35,937 nt of DNA from Acidobacteriota bacterium (GTDB lineage Bacteria > Acidobacteriota > Vicinamibacteria > Vicinamibacterales > UBA8438), in the NCBI GenBank assembly GCA_021296485.1, contig JAGWAI010000019.1, positions 6,375-42,311 of the forward strand. Direction: 5' to 3'. Both the position numbers and the translations under genes were made by a program. This document shows positions 6,889-15,264 of this stretch, piece by piece; the stretch's first letter is position 1, and each line of letters opens with the position of its first letter. The notes under the pieces were generated by a model. The model did not search any database. It had not been told where the DNA came from and saw nothing but the letters and a program-made list of their open reading frames with translations.

Positions 6889-8511
6889 CTAGAAACGCGA
6901 CGCCTGCAGCCAGGTGTCGGCGCGCGCCCAGCTCGCGGCGAGGTCGTCTTCGACCTCCGGCGAGGACTTGCCCTGTGCGTCCAGCGCAGTCTTGAGGCCG
7001 TACAGCGACCAGCCGTTGTGCGGGTGGTCGTCCAGCTCCGCCCGGTATACCGCTTCGGCTTCGCTGAAGCGGCCCGCCTCGATCAGCGCCGCGCCCAGCC
7101 AGTGGCGCGCGGCGAACGGCAGCGGCTCCGGCTCGTCGTACATCAGCGCGTCCTCCTGGGCGACCGCCGCTTCGAATGCGCGGATGCCGCCGTCGAGGTC
7201 GCCGGCGTCACGGTGGATTTCACCGTCGAGGATCGCGGCCGCGATACCCAGGATGTCTCCTCCCGGGTGGAACCGCAGCCGCTGTTCCGTGGTCTCGGCG
7301 ATGCGCCGTACGCGGTCGAGATAGACCCGCGCAAAGTCCGCCTCCCCGTTGCGCAGGTGGGCGTACCCCTGGGCGAAATCCCACAGGCCGCCCGAGATTT
7401 CCGTCTCGGGGCGCCCGTTCACGGCGGCGATCTCGTCGAAGCGCCCGAAGCGGAGCAGCGTCAGCACGTGGTACAGCGTGTCGCCGGTCAGCTTCGCATA
7501 GTCCTTGCCCGCCTGGATGGCGATGGCGCCCTGGCCGTCCATGGAAGCGGCGAACAGCAGCATGTGCAGGTTGTGCGAGGGGTAGATGGCGACGCCCTCG
7601 CCGCTTTCCGCCTTCAGGTCGGAGTGCCAGGCCTGCAGGTTCGCCCGCACCGAGTCGCCCCAGCGGCCGATCTCGTTCCAGGTGTGCGACGGCATGTGGT
7701 TGATGTGACTCGCCCCCGGAATCGCGTTGCCCAGAAATTCCGTGCACGGCTCGGCCATCTCGGGCCGGACGGTCGATTCGGTGGCATGCACGTACAAGTG
7801 GCACGCGCCGGGGTGCCGGATGTCTACCGCCAGCACCTGCTCGAGCACGCCGTGCAGCCGCTGCACGTTCGGATCGTTCAGGTCGCGCGTCCCACGGCGC
7901 GGCTCCAGCAGGAACAGCGCTTCGCCGTACAGCGTGACCGCATCCAGATCGTCCGGATAGCGCTCAGCCACCATGCGCATGGCGTCCGCATACGCGCGGT
8001 CCTGCTCCTCGCGCTCTTCGGGATCGAAGTCCTCCACGTAGCGCACGGCCATCGCGTCGATGAACGCACGTTCGCGCGGACTGGCATGGTCCTCGGCGAG
8101 GGCCAGCGCCTTCCGGATGGCGGCGTAGGCGCGCGGCGCTTCGTCGGCGCGCATCGGGCCGTTCAGGTACGAGCCCCAGGTCCAGGCCTCACCCCAATAG
8201 CAGATGGCGCATTCGGGGTCGTGCTTCTGCGCCTCCCGGAAAGAACGGGCCGCGTCCACCTTGGCGAAGGCGTACATCAACTGGAAGCCCTGGTCGAAGT
8301 ACTGCTGCGCCTCGGCGCTGTCGGACGAGATCGGCCGGGTGAAGCTGCCGAGCGACGACGTGCGCAGCGGCATCGGCTCGTCGAAGCTCTCCGGCAGCGA
8401 CGCGTCCGCTGCGCCCTGCCCCGCCGCCGGTCCGGCGGCGAGCGCGAGCAGCAGCAGGGCAAGGCCTGCGCGAGGCAACGGTGCAAGGGATCGGAACGCC
8501 ACGCTACGCAA
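6889..8511 (-). CDS. Exported TPR-repeat protein with conserved histidines
   Basis: The 540-aa protein has an N-terminal signal peptide (about 1-32, LALLLLALAAGPAAGQG) followed by tetratricopeptide-type helical pairs across the rest. Two histidine clusters stand out: H233, H238, H242 with E245 (HLYVHATE), and H269, H272, H276 (HINHMPSHTW). C101 and C104 form a CxxC pair. Such clusters suggest a bound metal, but no reaction can be named. The start is a TTG at 8511, supported by AGGCGG about 6 bases upstream; a GTG at 8502 is a weaker alternative. It follows the PQQ dehydrogenase by 15 bases, so it may assist that enzyme in the periplasm. Confidence 0.75.
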   Translation of the reverse strand: MRSVAFRSLAPLPRAGLALLLLALAAGPAAGQGAADASLPESFDEPMPLRTSSLGSFTRPISSDSAEAQQYFDQGFQLMYAFAKVDAARSFREAQKHDPECAICYWGEAWTWGSYLNGPMRADEAPRAYAAIRKALALAEDHASPRERAFIDAMAVRYVEDFDPEEREEQDRAYADAMRMVAERYPDDLDAVTLYGEALFLLEPRRGTRDLNDPNVQRLHGVLEQVLAVDIRHPGACHLYVHATESTVRPEMAEPCTEFLGNAIPGASHINHMPSHTWNEIGRWGDSVRANLQAWHSDLKAESGEGVAIYPSHNLHMLLFAASMDGQGAIAIQAGKDYAKLTGDTLYHVLTLLRFGRFDEIAAVNGRPETEISGGLWDFAQGYAHLRNGEADFARVYLDRVRRIAETTEQRLRFHPGGDILGIAAAILDGEIHRDAGDLDGGIRAFEAAVAQEDALMYDEPEPLPFAARHWLGAALIEAGRFSEAEAVYRAELDDHPHNGWSLYGLKTALDAQGKSSPEVEDDLAASWARADTWLQASRF

Positions 8512-8526
8512 TGTGGACCGCCTGTC

Positions 8527-10299
8527 TCAGGGAAGTGCAAACACGAAGATGTTGTTGCCGATGCTCGGCCGCAGCTCGGGCGTGAGCGCCAGGAACGACA
8601 TCGGGTTGCCGGCGCCGGTGCTGGCCACTATGTACTGCTTGCCGTCGACCGCATAGGAGATCGGGAAGCCGGACAGCGAGGAACCGACGTTGACCTCCCA
8701 CAGCACGGCGCCGGTCCTGTCGTCGAGCGCCTTGAACCGCCCGTTCGCGTCTCCGACGAACACGAGCCCGCCGCCGCTGGCAAACAGCGAGGCGGTGGCG
8801 GCGCGCTGCTCGTACTTCCAGGCGATCGCGCCGGTTTCCGCCGAGATGGCGTGCACCGCGCCGACCATTTCGGTGCCGGGGGCAATCTCCTGGCGTACCG
8901 CTAGCGAGTACAACTCCAGGGGCAGCGTGTCGCTGCTCTCCACCACCATCATGCGCGCGCAGGTGTTGCGCAGCGGCATGTACATCATGTTGGTCTGCGG
9001 ACTGTAGGCGCCGGCCTCCCAGTCCTTGCCGCCGTTGTAGGTCGGGCAGGTCATCACCTGTTGGCCGCGGCTGGTGAATACCAGCTCGGAGTTTTCCGAC
9101 ACCGCGCCGGTGGCGCCGTCGATGTTGGTGATCACGTTCTGCGTGATCGTCGGCGTGGCCCACAGGAACTCCCCGGTGGCGCGGTCCAGCGTGTAGACCA
9201 CGCCGGTCTTGCCCGGGATGCCGGTTACCACCCGGCGCACCTCGCCCGGCCGGAGATTCGGGTTGATCCAGCTCACCGCCGATGGGTCCGGCGCCACGGC
9301 GGTGTCGACCAGCAGCCGCTCGAACGGGTGGTCGAGGTCCCAGTGGTCGTTCAGGTGCTGGTAGTGCCAGGCGATGTCGCCCGTGTCGGCGTCGAGCGCG
9401 AGAGTGGAGTTGTGGTACAGGTATTTGTGTTCGGTGCCGCCCAGCAGGAACTTCGGCGCGGGCGAGGTAACCGACGTTCCCAGGTAGATCAGGTTCAGCT
9501 CCGCGTCGTAGCTCGGCACCATCCAGGAGCCGACGTGCGACCGCTCGCCGAACGGCACGCCGCCCCATGTGTCGTCACCCGCCTCGCCGGGCGCCGGGAT
9601 CAACCGCGTACGCCACACCTCGGCGCCGGTCCGGGCGTCGTGCGCGACGATGATGCACGCTTCGGGCCCGCCGGCAGGCATGCACCCGCGGCCCGAGACG
9701 GCCTTGCCGTCGGCAATGATCGGACCCGCCGACTGGTGCGCGGGATTCACACGGTAGTCCAGAATCTGCGTTTCCCACGCCAGTTGCCCGGTGGCGGCGT
9801 CGAGGGCGTACGCATAGTCGTCGGCGCTTGTGGAAATAATCAGGTTCCCGTAGACGGCGATGTTCCGTTTCGCCTCTGACAGGTACGGGGAGATGAACTC
9901 GTCGATATCGTCGGGGCGCTGCCGGCGGTATTCCCACAGCAGATCGCCCGTGGCGGCGTCGATCGCCTGGATGACGTCGCGCGGGTTGGGCATGTACATC
10001 ACGCCTTCGTACACCAGCGGCGTGCCCTGCTGGCTGCCGGCGCTCAGCGCCCGCGACCAGACCAGCCGCAACTGGCCGACGTTGTCGCGGTTGACCTGGT
10101 CCAGCGGGCTGAAGCCCCAGCCGTCGAGCGTCCGCCGCCAGCTCAGCCAGTCCCCGGGGGCGGGGTCCTGCACCATCGCGTCGGTGACGGGCGTGAAGTC
10201 GCGCGCCGCCTGGGCGGAGGCCGCGCCGGCCCCTGCGGTCAGCAGCAGGGCGGCGCAGAGCATGGCGGAACGCAGCGGCGCAACACGGATTGCGGACAT
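8527..10299 (-). CDS. PQQ-dependent dehydrogenase (eight-bladed propeller quinoprotein)
   Basis: This periplasmic quinoprotein would oxidise an alcohol, aldose or similar substrate with PQQ. The 590-aa product has a signal peptide (about 1-31, ending ASAQA), then repeated tryptophan-docking blades such as IDAATGDLLWEYRR, LDAATGQLAWE, LDADTGDIAWHYQ and ISAETGAIAWKYEQ. It has no adjacent Cys-Cys pair and no cytochrome c motif, so it is not a classical methanol dehydrogenase or quinohaemoprotein. A separate electron acceptor would be needed. I chose ATG 10299, which has GGAGGTG about 10 bases upstream; the open frame continues much further up only as a shadow of preA. It lies 65 bases after preA and 15 bases before the TPR gene. 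No PQQ biosynthesis gene is in the window. Confidence 0.87.
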   Translation of the reverse strand: MSAIRVAPLRSAMLCAALLLTAGAGAASAQAARDFTPVTDAMVQDPAPGDWLSWRRTLDGWGFSPLDQVNRDNVGQLRLVWSRALSAGSQQGTPLVYEGVMYMPNPRDVIQAIDAATGDLLWEYRRQRPDDIDEFISPYLSEAKRNIAVYGNLIISTSADDYAYALDAATGQLAWETQILDYRVNPAHQSAGPIIADGKAVSGRGCMPAGGPEACIIVAHDARTGAEVWRTRLIPAPGEAGDDTWGGVPFGERSHVGSWMVPSYDAELNLIYLGTSVTSPAPKFLLGGTEHKYLYHNSTLALDADTGDIAWHYQHLNDHWDLDHPFERLLVDTAVAPDPSAVSWINPNLRPGEVRRVVTGIPGKTGVVYTLDRATGEFLWATPTITQNVITNIDGATGAVSENSELVFTSRGQQVMTCPTYNGGKDWEAGAYSPQTNMMYMPLRNTCARMMVVESSDTLPLELYSLAVRQEIAPGTEMVGAVHAISAETGAIAWKYEQRAATASLFASGGGLVFVGDANGRFKALDDRTGAVLWEVNVGSSLSGFPISYAVDGKQYIVASTGAGNPMSFLALTPELRPSIGNNIFVFALP

Positions 10300-10364
10300 G
10301 TCTCGGGGCACCTCCGCGGCCATTCTATGCCATGCCGCCGTTGCCGTTGGCGGCGCGCGGCGCG

Positions 10365-11678
10365 TCAGGAGCCCGGGCGCCGGGCAGTCGGGGCCAGGGG
10401 ATTGTTGGGATGCGTCGTCCAGTTGCCGTAGGCCTCCACGGCCGTGCCGGTGCGCGCGTCGACCGCGCCGACCGGCAGGGACTCCATCGTGATGCAGTCC
10501 TCCACCGGGCAGGTTATGACGCAGAGGTTGCAGGCGACACACTCCTCGTCGATGACCTCGAAGGTGCGCTTGTCCCGGATGGCGATCGCCTGGTGGGACG
10601 TGTCCTCGCAGGCCGCGTAGCAGCGGCCGCACTTGATGCACAGCTGCTGGTCGATCTTCGCCTTGGCCACGTAGTTGAGGTTCAGGTACTGCCAGTCGGT
10701 GACGTGCCGCGCGGCGCGGCCCTGAAAGTCCGACAGGCTGGAGTACCCCTTGTCCTCCATCCAGAGCTGCAGCCCGCCGATCATTTCCTGGACGATGCGG
10801 AAGCCGTACACCATGGCGGCCGTGCACACCTGCACCGTGCCGCAACCGAGCGCGATGTACTCGGCCGCGTCGTGCCAGGTGGAGATGCCGCCGATTCCGG
10901 AGAGCGGCAGTTCCGCGGTTTCGGGGTCGCGGGCGATCTCGGCCACCATGTTGAGCCCGATCGGCTTGACCGCCGGGCCGGCATAGCCGCCGTGGCTGCC
11001 CTTGCCGTCGACGGCGGGCTCCGGGCTGAACGTGTCCAGGTTCACGGACGTGATCGAGTTCAGGGTGTTGATGAGGCTCACCGCGTCGGCGCCACCCGCC
11101 TGTGCGGCGCGGGCCGCCAGCCGCACGTCCGTGATGTTGGGCGTGAGCTTGACGATGACCGGCATCCGGGTGGACGCCTTCACCCAGCGCGTGACCATCT
11201 CGACGTATTCCGGCACCTGGCCCACGGCCGAGCCCATTCCGCGCTCGCTCATGCCGTGGGGACAGCCGAAATTCAGCTCGACGCCGTCGGCGCGCGTGTC
11301 CTCGACCTGCCGCAGGATGCGCCGCCACGCCGGTTCCTCGCACGGCACCATAAGCGAGACGACCACGGCCCGGTCCGGATAGTCGCGCTTGATCGCCTTG
11401 ATCTCGCGCAGGTTCAGCTCGAGCGGCCGATCGGTGATCAACTCGATGTTGTTGAGGCCGAGCAGCTGCCGGTCGACGCCCCACACGCCGCCGTAACGCG
11501 GTCCGTTGACGTTGACGTTCGGCGGGTCCGCCTCGCCCAGCGTCTTCCAGACCACGCCGCCCCATCCCGCGTCGAATCCGCGGCGGACGTTGTACTCCTT
11601 GTCCGTGGGCGGTCCGGAGGCCAGCCAGAACGGGTTGGGAGACCTGATCCCCAGAAAATCGGTTGCAAGCGTCGCCAT
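10365..11678 (-). CDS. preA: NAD-dependent dihydropyrimidine dehydrogenase subunit PreA
   Basis: PreA reduces uracil and thymine to the dihydro forms, with electrons from NADH passed through PreT: the first step of reductive pyrimidine catabolism. The 437-aa protein has an FMN-binding TIM barrel (about 1-310; GCPHGMSERGMG, VIVKLTPNITD, SGIGGISTWHDAAE) and a C-terminal ferredoxin-like region with two 4Fe-4S motifs, CIKCGRCYAAC and CVACNLCVITCP. The ATG at 11678 follows GGGAAGGGAG at a good spacing; an upstream in-frame codon at 11708 would overlap preT and is less likely. preT ends 19 bases before it. Because PreT is internally deleted, PreA may lack its normal electron donor. Confidence 0.92.
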   Translation of the reverse strand: MATLATDFLGIRSPNPFWLASGPPTDKEYNVRRGFDAGWGGVVWKTLGEADPPNVNVNGPRYGGVWGVDRQLLGLNNIELITDRPLELNLREIKAIKRDYPDRAVVVSLMVPCEEPAWRRILRQVEDTRADGVELNFGCPHGMSERGMGSAVGQVPEYVEMVTRWVKASTRMPVIVKLTPNITDVRLAARAAQAGGADAVSLINTLNSITSVNLDTFSPEPAVDGKGSHGGYAGPAVKPIGLNMVAEIARDPETAELPLSGIGGISTWHDAAEYIALGCGTVQVCTAAMVYGFRIVQEMIGGLQLWMEDKGYSSLSDFQGRAARHVTDWQYLNLNYVAKAKIDQQLCIKCGRCYAACEDTSHQAIAIRDKRTFEVIDEECVACNLCVITCPVEDCITMESLPVGAVDARTGTAVEAYGNWTTHPNNPLAPTARRPGS

Positions 11679-11697
11679 GTTGCCGGCTCCCTTCCCG

Positions 11698-12621
11698 TCA
11701 ACCCGCAAGCGCGGCGTGCATGTCCTCGGCGGCGTCCACCGCGGTCATGCCGCCGCCGATGACGACGACGCGCCGGCCCACGGGCAGCTCTGCAAGATCC
11801 GCCGCCTGGCGCAGCTCGGCGATGAAGTCGATCGCGTCGCGCACGTTCTCGGCAGCGTCGCCCGCGATGCCCAGCGCGTTGACGCCTGTCAGGCCGATGC
11901 CCAGAAAGACCGCGTCGTAGTCGCGCGCCAGTCCGTCGAGCGTCAGGTTCGCGCCCAGGCGCTTGCCCAGCTCCACCGTGATGCCGCCGACCCCGAGCAG
12001 CCAGTCGACCTCCCGCGCCGCGAAGTCGTCGACGGTCTTGTAGCTGGCGATGCCGTATTCGTTCAGGCCGCCCGCCTTGGGGCGGGCGTCGAACAGCGTG
12101 ACGGCATGGCCGTTCAGCGCCAGCCGGTGCGCGCAGGCCAGCCCGGCCGGACCCGCGCCGACAACGGCGACGCGCCGGCCGCTGGGCGCCGCGCGCCGGT
12201 ACGGGTGCCCGCCCCGGGCCATGAGCTGGTCGGTGGCATGGCGTTGCAGCCGCCCGATCTCGACCGGCTTGCCCTCGGCCGCCTCCCGCACGCAGGCCTG
12301 CTCGCAGAGCGTTTCCGTCGGACAGGCGCGCGCGCACATTCCGCCCAGGATGTTCTGATCGAATATCGTCTTCGCCGCGGCGCGGGCCACGCCCGTCGCA
12401 ATCTGGCGCACGAAGAGCGGGATGTCGATGGTGGTCGGGCAGGCGGCAACGCAGGGCGCATCGTGGCAGAAATAGCAGCGGCCGGCGGCGACGGCCGCCT
12501 CGTGATTGCTGAACGGCGCGTGCAGATCGGCGAATTTTTCGTCGTACGCCCGGGCGGGCTGGCGGGCCGGCGCGACGCCGGGCGTGGTCGTTGAATTCGG
12601 CACGTCAGTCTTCCGGGGCAT
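11698..12621 (-). CDS. preT: PreT, flavin/Fe-S subunit of dihydropyrimidine dehydrogenase, internally deleted
   Basis: PreT normally takes electrons from NADH through FAD and two iron-sulfur clusters to PreA. The 307-aa product has both cluster motifs (C49, C52, C57, C61 and C96, C100, C106, C110) and the FAD motif GAGPAG (155-160). It enters the second Rossmann motif, VVVIGGGMTAVDAA (285-298), and ends nine residues later with EDMHAALAG. Family members run about 410-450 residues. The tail looks like the normal C-terminus of this family, which usually ends in an AAEDIH-type helix. So roughly 110-140 residues seem lost by an in-frame deletion that destroys the nucleotide domain. The ATG at 12621 overlaps dihydropyrimidinase by 17 bases. 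An assembly collapse is possible. Confidence 0.82.
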   Translation of the reverse strand: MPRKTDVPNSTTTPGVAPARQPARAYDEKFADLHAPFSNHEAAVAAGRCYFCHDAPCVAACPTTIDIPLFVRQIATGVARAAAKTIFDQNILGGMCARACPTETLCEQACVREAAEGKPVEIGRLQRHATDQLMARGGHPYRRAAPSGRRVAVVGAGPAGLACAHRLALNGHAVTLFDARPKAGGLNEYGIASYKTVDDFAAREVDWLLGVGGITVELGKRLGANLTLDGLARDYDAVFLGIGLTGVNALGIAGDAAENVRDAIDFIAELRQAADLAELPVGRRVVVIGGGMTAVDAAEDMHAALAG

Positions 12622-14068
12622 TTCCGCGGCGCTGCCCGGAGTCCGCACCCGTCCATCCGGCGGCGGCCTGCGGCGCATACGCCCCGCCGTAGGGTCCGCG
12701 CTTGACGTATTGTCCCTGCCCCGGCCGCCCGACGTATTCACCCTTGTCGACGATGACGCGGCCCCGCGAGATCACGGTTTCCGTGAATCCGCGCACCTCG
12801 AATCCTTCGTAGGCGCTGTAATCGACGTTCATGTGATGTGTCCGCGGGTCGCTGCTGCTGATTGTCACCTCGCGCTGCGGGTCGAATATCACGATATCCG
12901 CGTCCGAGCCCACGGCAATGGTCCCCTTGCGCGGGAACATCCCGAAAATGCGTGCCGGCGCCGTCGAAGTGAGCTCCACGAAGCGGTTGACGTCGATGCG
13001 GCCGGCATTGACGCCGTGATGGTAGATGAGGCTCATGCGGTTCTCGACCCCCGGACCGCCGTTGGGGATGCGGCTGAAGTCGCCGCGCCCGAGCTCCTTC
13101 TGCTCGCGCATGCAAAACGGGCAGTGGTCCGTGGAGATGACGTCGAGGTCGTTGCTCCTGAGGCCCCGCCACAGCTCGTCCTGGTTCCACTTCTCGCGCA
13201 GGGGCGGCGTGAGGACGTACCTGGCGTTGCCGAACCCCGGCTCGTCGTACGCCCCGGCATCGAGGAGCAGGTAGTGCGGGCAGGTCTCAGCGTGCGCCAT
13301 CACTCCCCGCTCCTGCGCCCGCCGCAGTTCCGTCAGCGCGTCGTAGCAGCTCAGGTGCACGATGTAGACGGGCGCGCGCGCCACCTCGGCGATGGCCAGC
13401 GCGCGGTGCGCGCCCTCCGCCTCCAACCGCGTCGGGCGGGTCAGCGCGTGGTATTTCGGCTCGACATGCCCGGCTGCCAGCGCGGCCTTCACCAGTTCGT
13501 CGATGACGACGCCGTTCTCGGCGTGCATGCAGACGAGCGTGCCGTCCTCGCCCGCCCTGCGCATGGCCCGAAAGATGGTGGCGTCGTCCGCGAGCATCGC
13601 GCCGGGGTAGGCCATGAACAGCTTGTAGCTGGTGACTCCTTCGTCCGCGAGGCGGCGCATCTCCGGCGCCCGCCGCTCGGGCAGGTCCGTGATGATCATG
13701 TGGAACGCGTAGTCGATGGCCGCATTGCCGGCCGCCTTCCCGTGCCAGGTGTCCAGGCCCTCCAGGGTGGACGCGCCGCGGCTCTGCATGGCGAAATCGA
13801 CGATGCAGGTGGTGCCGCCGAACGCTGCCGCGCGGGTGCCCGTCTCGAACGTATCGGAGGATTCGGTGCCGCCGAACGGCATCTCCATGTGGGTGTGCGG
13901 ATCGACCCCGCCCGGGATGACCAGGCGCCCGGTCGCGTCGATGACCCGCTCGGCGGCAATCTCCAGGTCGCGGCCGATCAACGCCACGCGCTCCCCGTCG
14001 ACGAAGATGTCGGCGCGGTAATCATCGACGGCGGTCACGACGCGGCCATTCTTGATTAGTACGCTCAA
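12605..14068 (-). CDS. hydA: Dihydropyrimidinase
   Basis: This enzyme hydrolyses dihydrouracil/dihydrothymine to N-carbamoyl-beta-amino acids, the second step of the reductive pyrimidine pathway. The 487-aa amidohydrolase shows the full binuclear metal set: H58 and H60 in DPHTHM, the carboxylated lysine K149 in SYKLFMAYPG, H182 in CMHAENG, H238 in IVHLSC and D314 in STDHCPF. I place the start at TTG 14068 (reads SVLIKNGRVV next), which matches the family's N-terminus. The open frame continues upstream for 52 codons, but that part is translated from the foldback repeat at 14120-14198 and is not expected to be protein. Downstream preT and preA complete the first step. beta-Ureidopropionase for step three is absent here. 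Confidence 0.92.
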   Translation of the reverse strand: MSVLIKNGRVVTAVDDYRADIFVDGERVALIGRDLEIAAERVIDATGRLVIPGGVDPHTHMEMPFGGTESSDTFETGTRAAAFGGTTCIVDFAMQSRGASTLEGLDTWHGKAAGNAAIDYAFHMIITDLPERRAPEMRRLADEGVTSYKLFMAYPGAMLADDATIFRAMRRAGEDGTLVCMHAENGVVIDELVKAALAAGHVEPKYHALTRPTRLEAEGAHRALAIAEVARAPVYIVHLSCYDALTELRRAQERGVMAHAETCPHYLLLDAGAYDEPGFGNARYVLTPPLREKWNQDELWRGLRSNDLDVISTDHCPFCMREQKELGRGDFSRIPNGGPGVENRMSLIYHHGVNAGRIDVNRFVELTSTAPARIFGMFPRKGTIAVGSDADIVIFDPQREVTISSSDPRTHHMNVDYSAYEGFEVRGFTETVISRGRVIVDKGEYVGRPGQGQYVKRGPYGGAYAPQAAAGWTGADSGQRRGNAPED

Positions 14069-14119
14069 GCACTCATCCGCGAAGGCTGAATGGACACAAT
14101 TTAGCGGAAGTCTAACGGT

Positions 14120-14198
14120 TAGCCCGCATTTCTCACCAGCGTTCGTCGCGAGGGCGTCGAGGCGGCCGCAGCAGAAGGCTGGTGAGAAATGCGGGTTA
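14120..14198. repeat. Foldback/MITE-like inverted-repeat element, short copy
   Basis: A 79-bp copy of the element at 3837-4018. The left terminal repeat at 14122-14140 is identical to the long copy; the right one at 14178-14196 differs by one base (GCGGGT instead of GCGGGC). TA flanks it on both sides (14120-14121 and 14197-14198). It equals the long copy with about 103 internal bases missing; the junction falls in GAGGCGGCCG, where the long copy has similar GGCG tracts on both sides of the lost part. It lies in the gap between divergent genes, 51 bases from the dihydropyrimidinase start and 39 bases from the start at 14238, so it sits in or next to both promoters. Confidence 0.85.
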
Positions 14199-14237
14199 GG
14201 ATAAGGGAACGCCCGCACTTTCAAAGAGAGGTCGCGA

Positions 14238-15209
14238 ATGCTGCGTCAATGCATGGCCGTCGTGACGATCACCGCCGGCGTGTGGCTGGCTCCGCTTTCC
14301 GCTGCCGGACAGGCTCCACCCCGGACGGCGTGGGGGGACCCCGACCTCCAGGGCGTCTGGACGGGCTCCACGCTGACGCCGCTGGCGAGGCCGGCCGATC
14401 TGGCCGGGCAGGAGTTCCTGACCGAGGAGCAGGCCGTGGCGCTGGAGCAGCGCGCCGATCGCAACCGGTTCGTCGAGCGCGTGCCGCGCGAGGGCGATCC
14501 GGGCACCTACAACCAGATCTGGTTCGATCCCGGCACCCGCCTCGTCCCGGACCGGCGCACGGCGCTGATCGTCGATCCGCCGGACGGGCGCATTCCCTAT
14601 ACCACCGCGATGGCGGAGCGTGAACGGCTGCAGCGCGATTACCGCGTGAACGGCGAGCGCGACTCGTGGGTGGACGTCGACACGGGGGAACGGTGCATGA
14701 CCGACGGCGTCCCGATGTTCTGGCTGGGCTACAACCCGAACCACCAGATCCTGCAGACGCCGGAGCACGTGGTCATTCTCCACGAGATGTTCCGCGACCG
14801 TCGGATCATCCCGCTCGATGGGCGATCGCACGGACTCGAGCAGTGGAACGGCGATGTTCGGGGCCGCTGGGAAGGCGACACGCTGGTCGTGGAGTCGACG
14901 CGTTTCGTCGACGGGAGCGGCGAGCGCTGGGCGGCCACGTGGCGCATGCCCACGCCCACGATGCAACTCGTCGAACGCTTCACGCGCCTCGACGAGAACA
15001 CCCTCGAATACGAATTCACCCTGACCGACCCGGCCAAGTTCACGCGGCCCTGGAGCGTGCGCATGCCGCTGACGACAAACCAGGCCGCGCGCGGCGTGAC
15101 GGAAGGTCCGCTATACGAATATGCCTGCCACGAAGGGAACTACAGCATCGTCAACGTGCTCAGCGGCGCACGCGCCGAGGAGCAGGCCGCGATGGTCGGT
15201 TCGAGATAG
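14238..15209 (+). CDS. Secreted protein of uncharacterised DPDLQGVW family (copy 1)
   Basis: This is a 323-aa exported protein with a signal peptide (about 1-25, ending SAAGQA). I do not know its function. Conserved blocks shared with the products at 15971 and 24610 are: WGDPDLQGVW after the signal, LIVDPPDGR, a single Cys in a GERCM-type motif, HVVILHEM, IIPLDGR, RGRWEGDTLVVESTRF, VERFTR, and the C-terminal YEYACHEGNYSIVNVLSGAR. The repeated His, Asp/Glu and Cys positions could form a catalytic or metal site. GAGAGG lies about 7 bases before the ATG. It is a single gene, divergent from dihydropyrimidinase and convergent with the SRPBCC gene. Confidence 0.8.
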   Translation: MLRQCMAVVTITAGVWLAPLSAAGQAPPRTAWGDPDLQGVWTGSTLTPLARPADLAGQEFLTEEQAVALEQRADRNRFVERVPREGDPGTYNQIWFDPGTRLVPDRRTALIVDPPDGRIPYTTAMAERERLQRDYRVNGERDSWVDVDTGERCMTDGVPMFWLGYNPNHQILQTPEHVVILHEMFRDRRIIPLDGRSHGLEQWNGDVRGRWEGDTLVVESTRFVDGSGERWAATWRMPTPTMQLVERFTRLDENTLEYEFTLTDPAKFTRPWSVRMPLTTNQAARGVTEGPLYEYACHEGNYSIVNVLSGARAEEQAAMVGSR

Positions 15210-15264
15210 GGGAGTTGCAGACCGCCGCCTGGCGGCCCGGCGCGCCGCGCCGCCCCTTGGGGTA
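15210..15264. terminator. Possible bidirectional terminator hairpins between convergent genes
   Basis: The 55-base gap between the stop at 15209 and the SRPBCC stop at 15265 holds inverted GC-rich repeats, for example CCGCC and GGCGG around a GCCT loop, then a GGCGCGCCGCGCC palindrome. No T-tract follows, so this is only a weak terminator candidate. Confidence 0.25.

Noticed and set aside
6865-8904. + strand open frame of 679 codons
   Set aside because: Antisense to the TPR and PQQ genes, low-complexity Arg/Val/Gln composition, no motifs.
10300-11565. Upstream extension of the PQQ dehydrogenase frame to 1012 residues
   Set aside because: The added part is an out-of-frame reading of preA. 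The signal peptide and ribosome site at 10299 give the true start.
11438-11700. Frameshift as the explanation for the short PreT
   Set aside because: The other frames between the PreT stop and the preA start do not encode the missing Rossmann segment, and there are only 19 bases between the genes. Deletion fits better.
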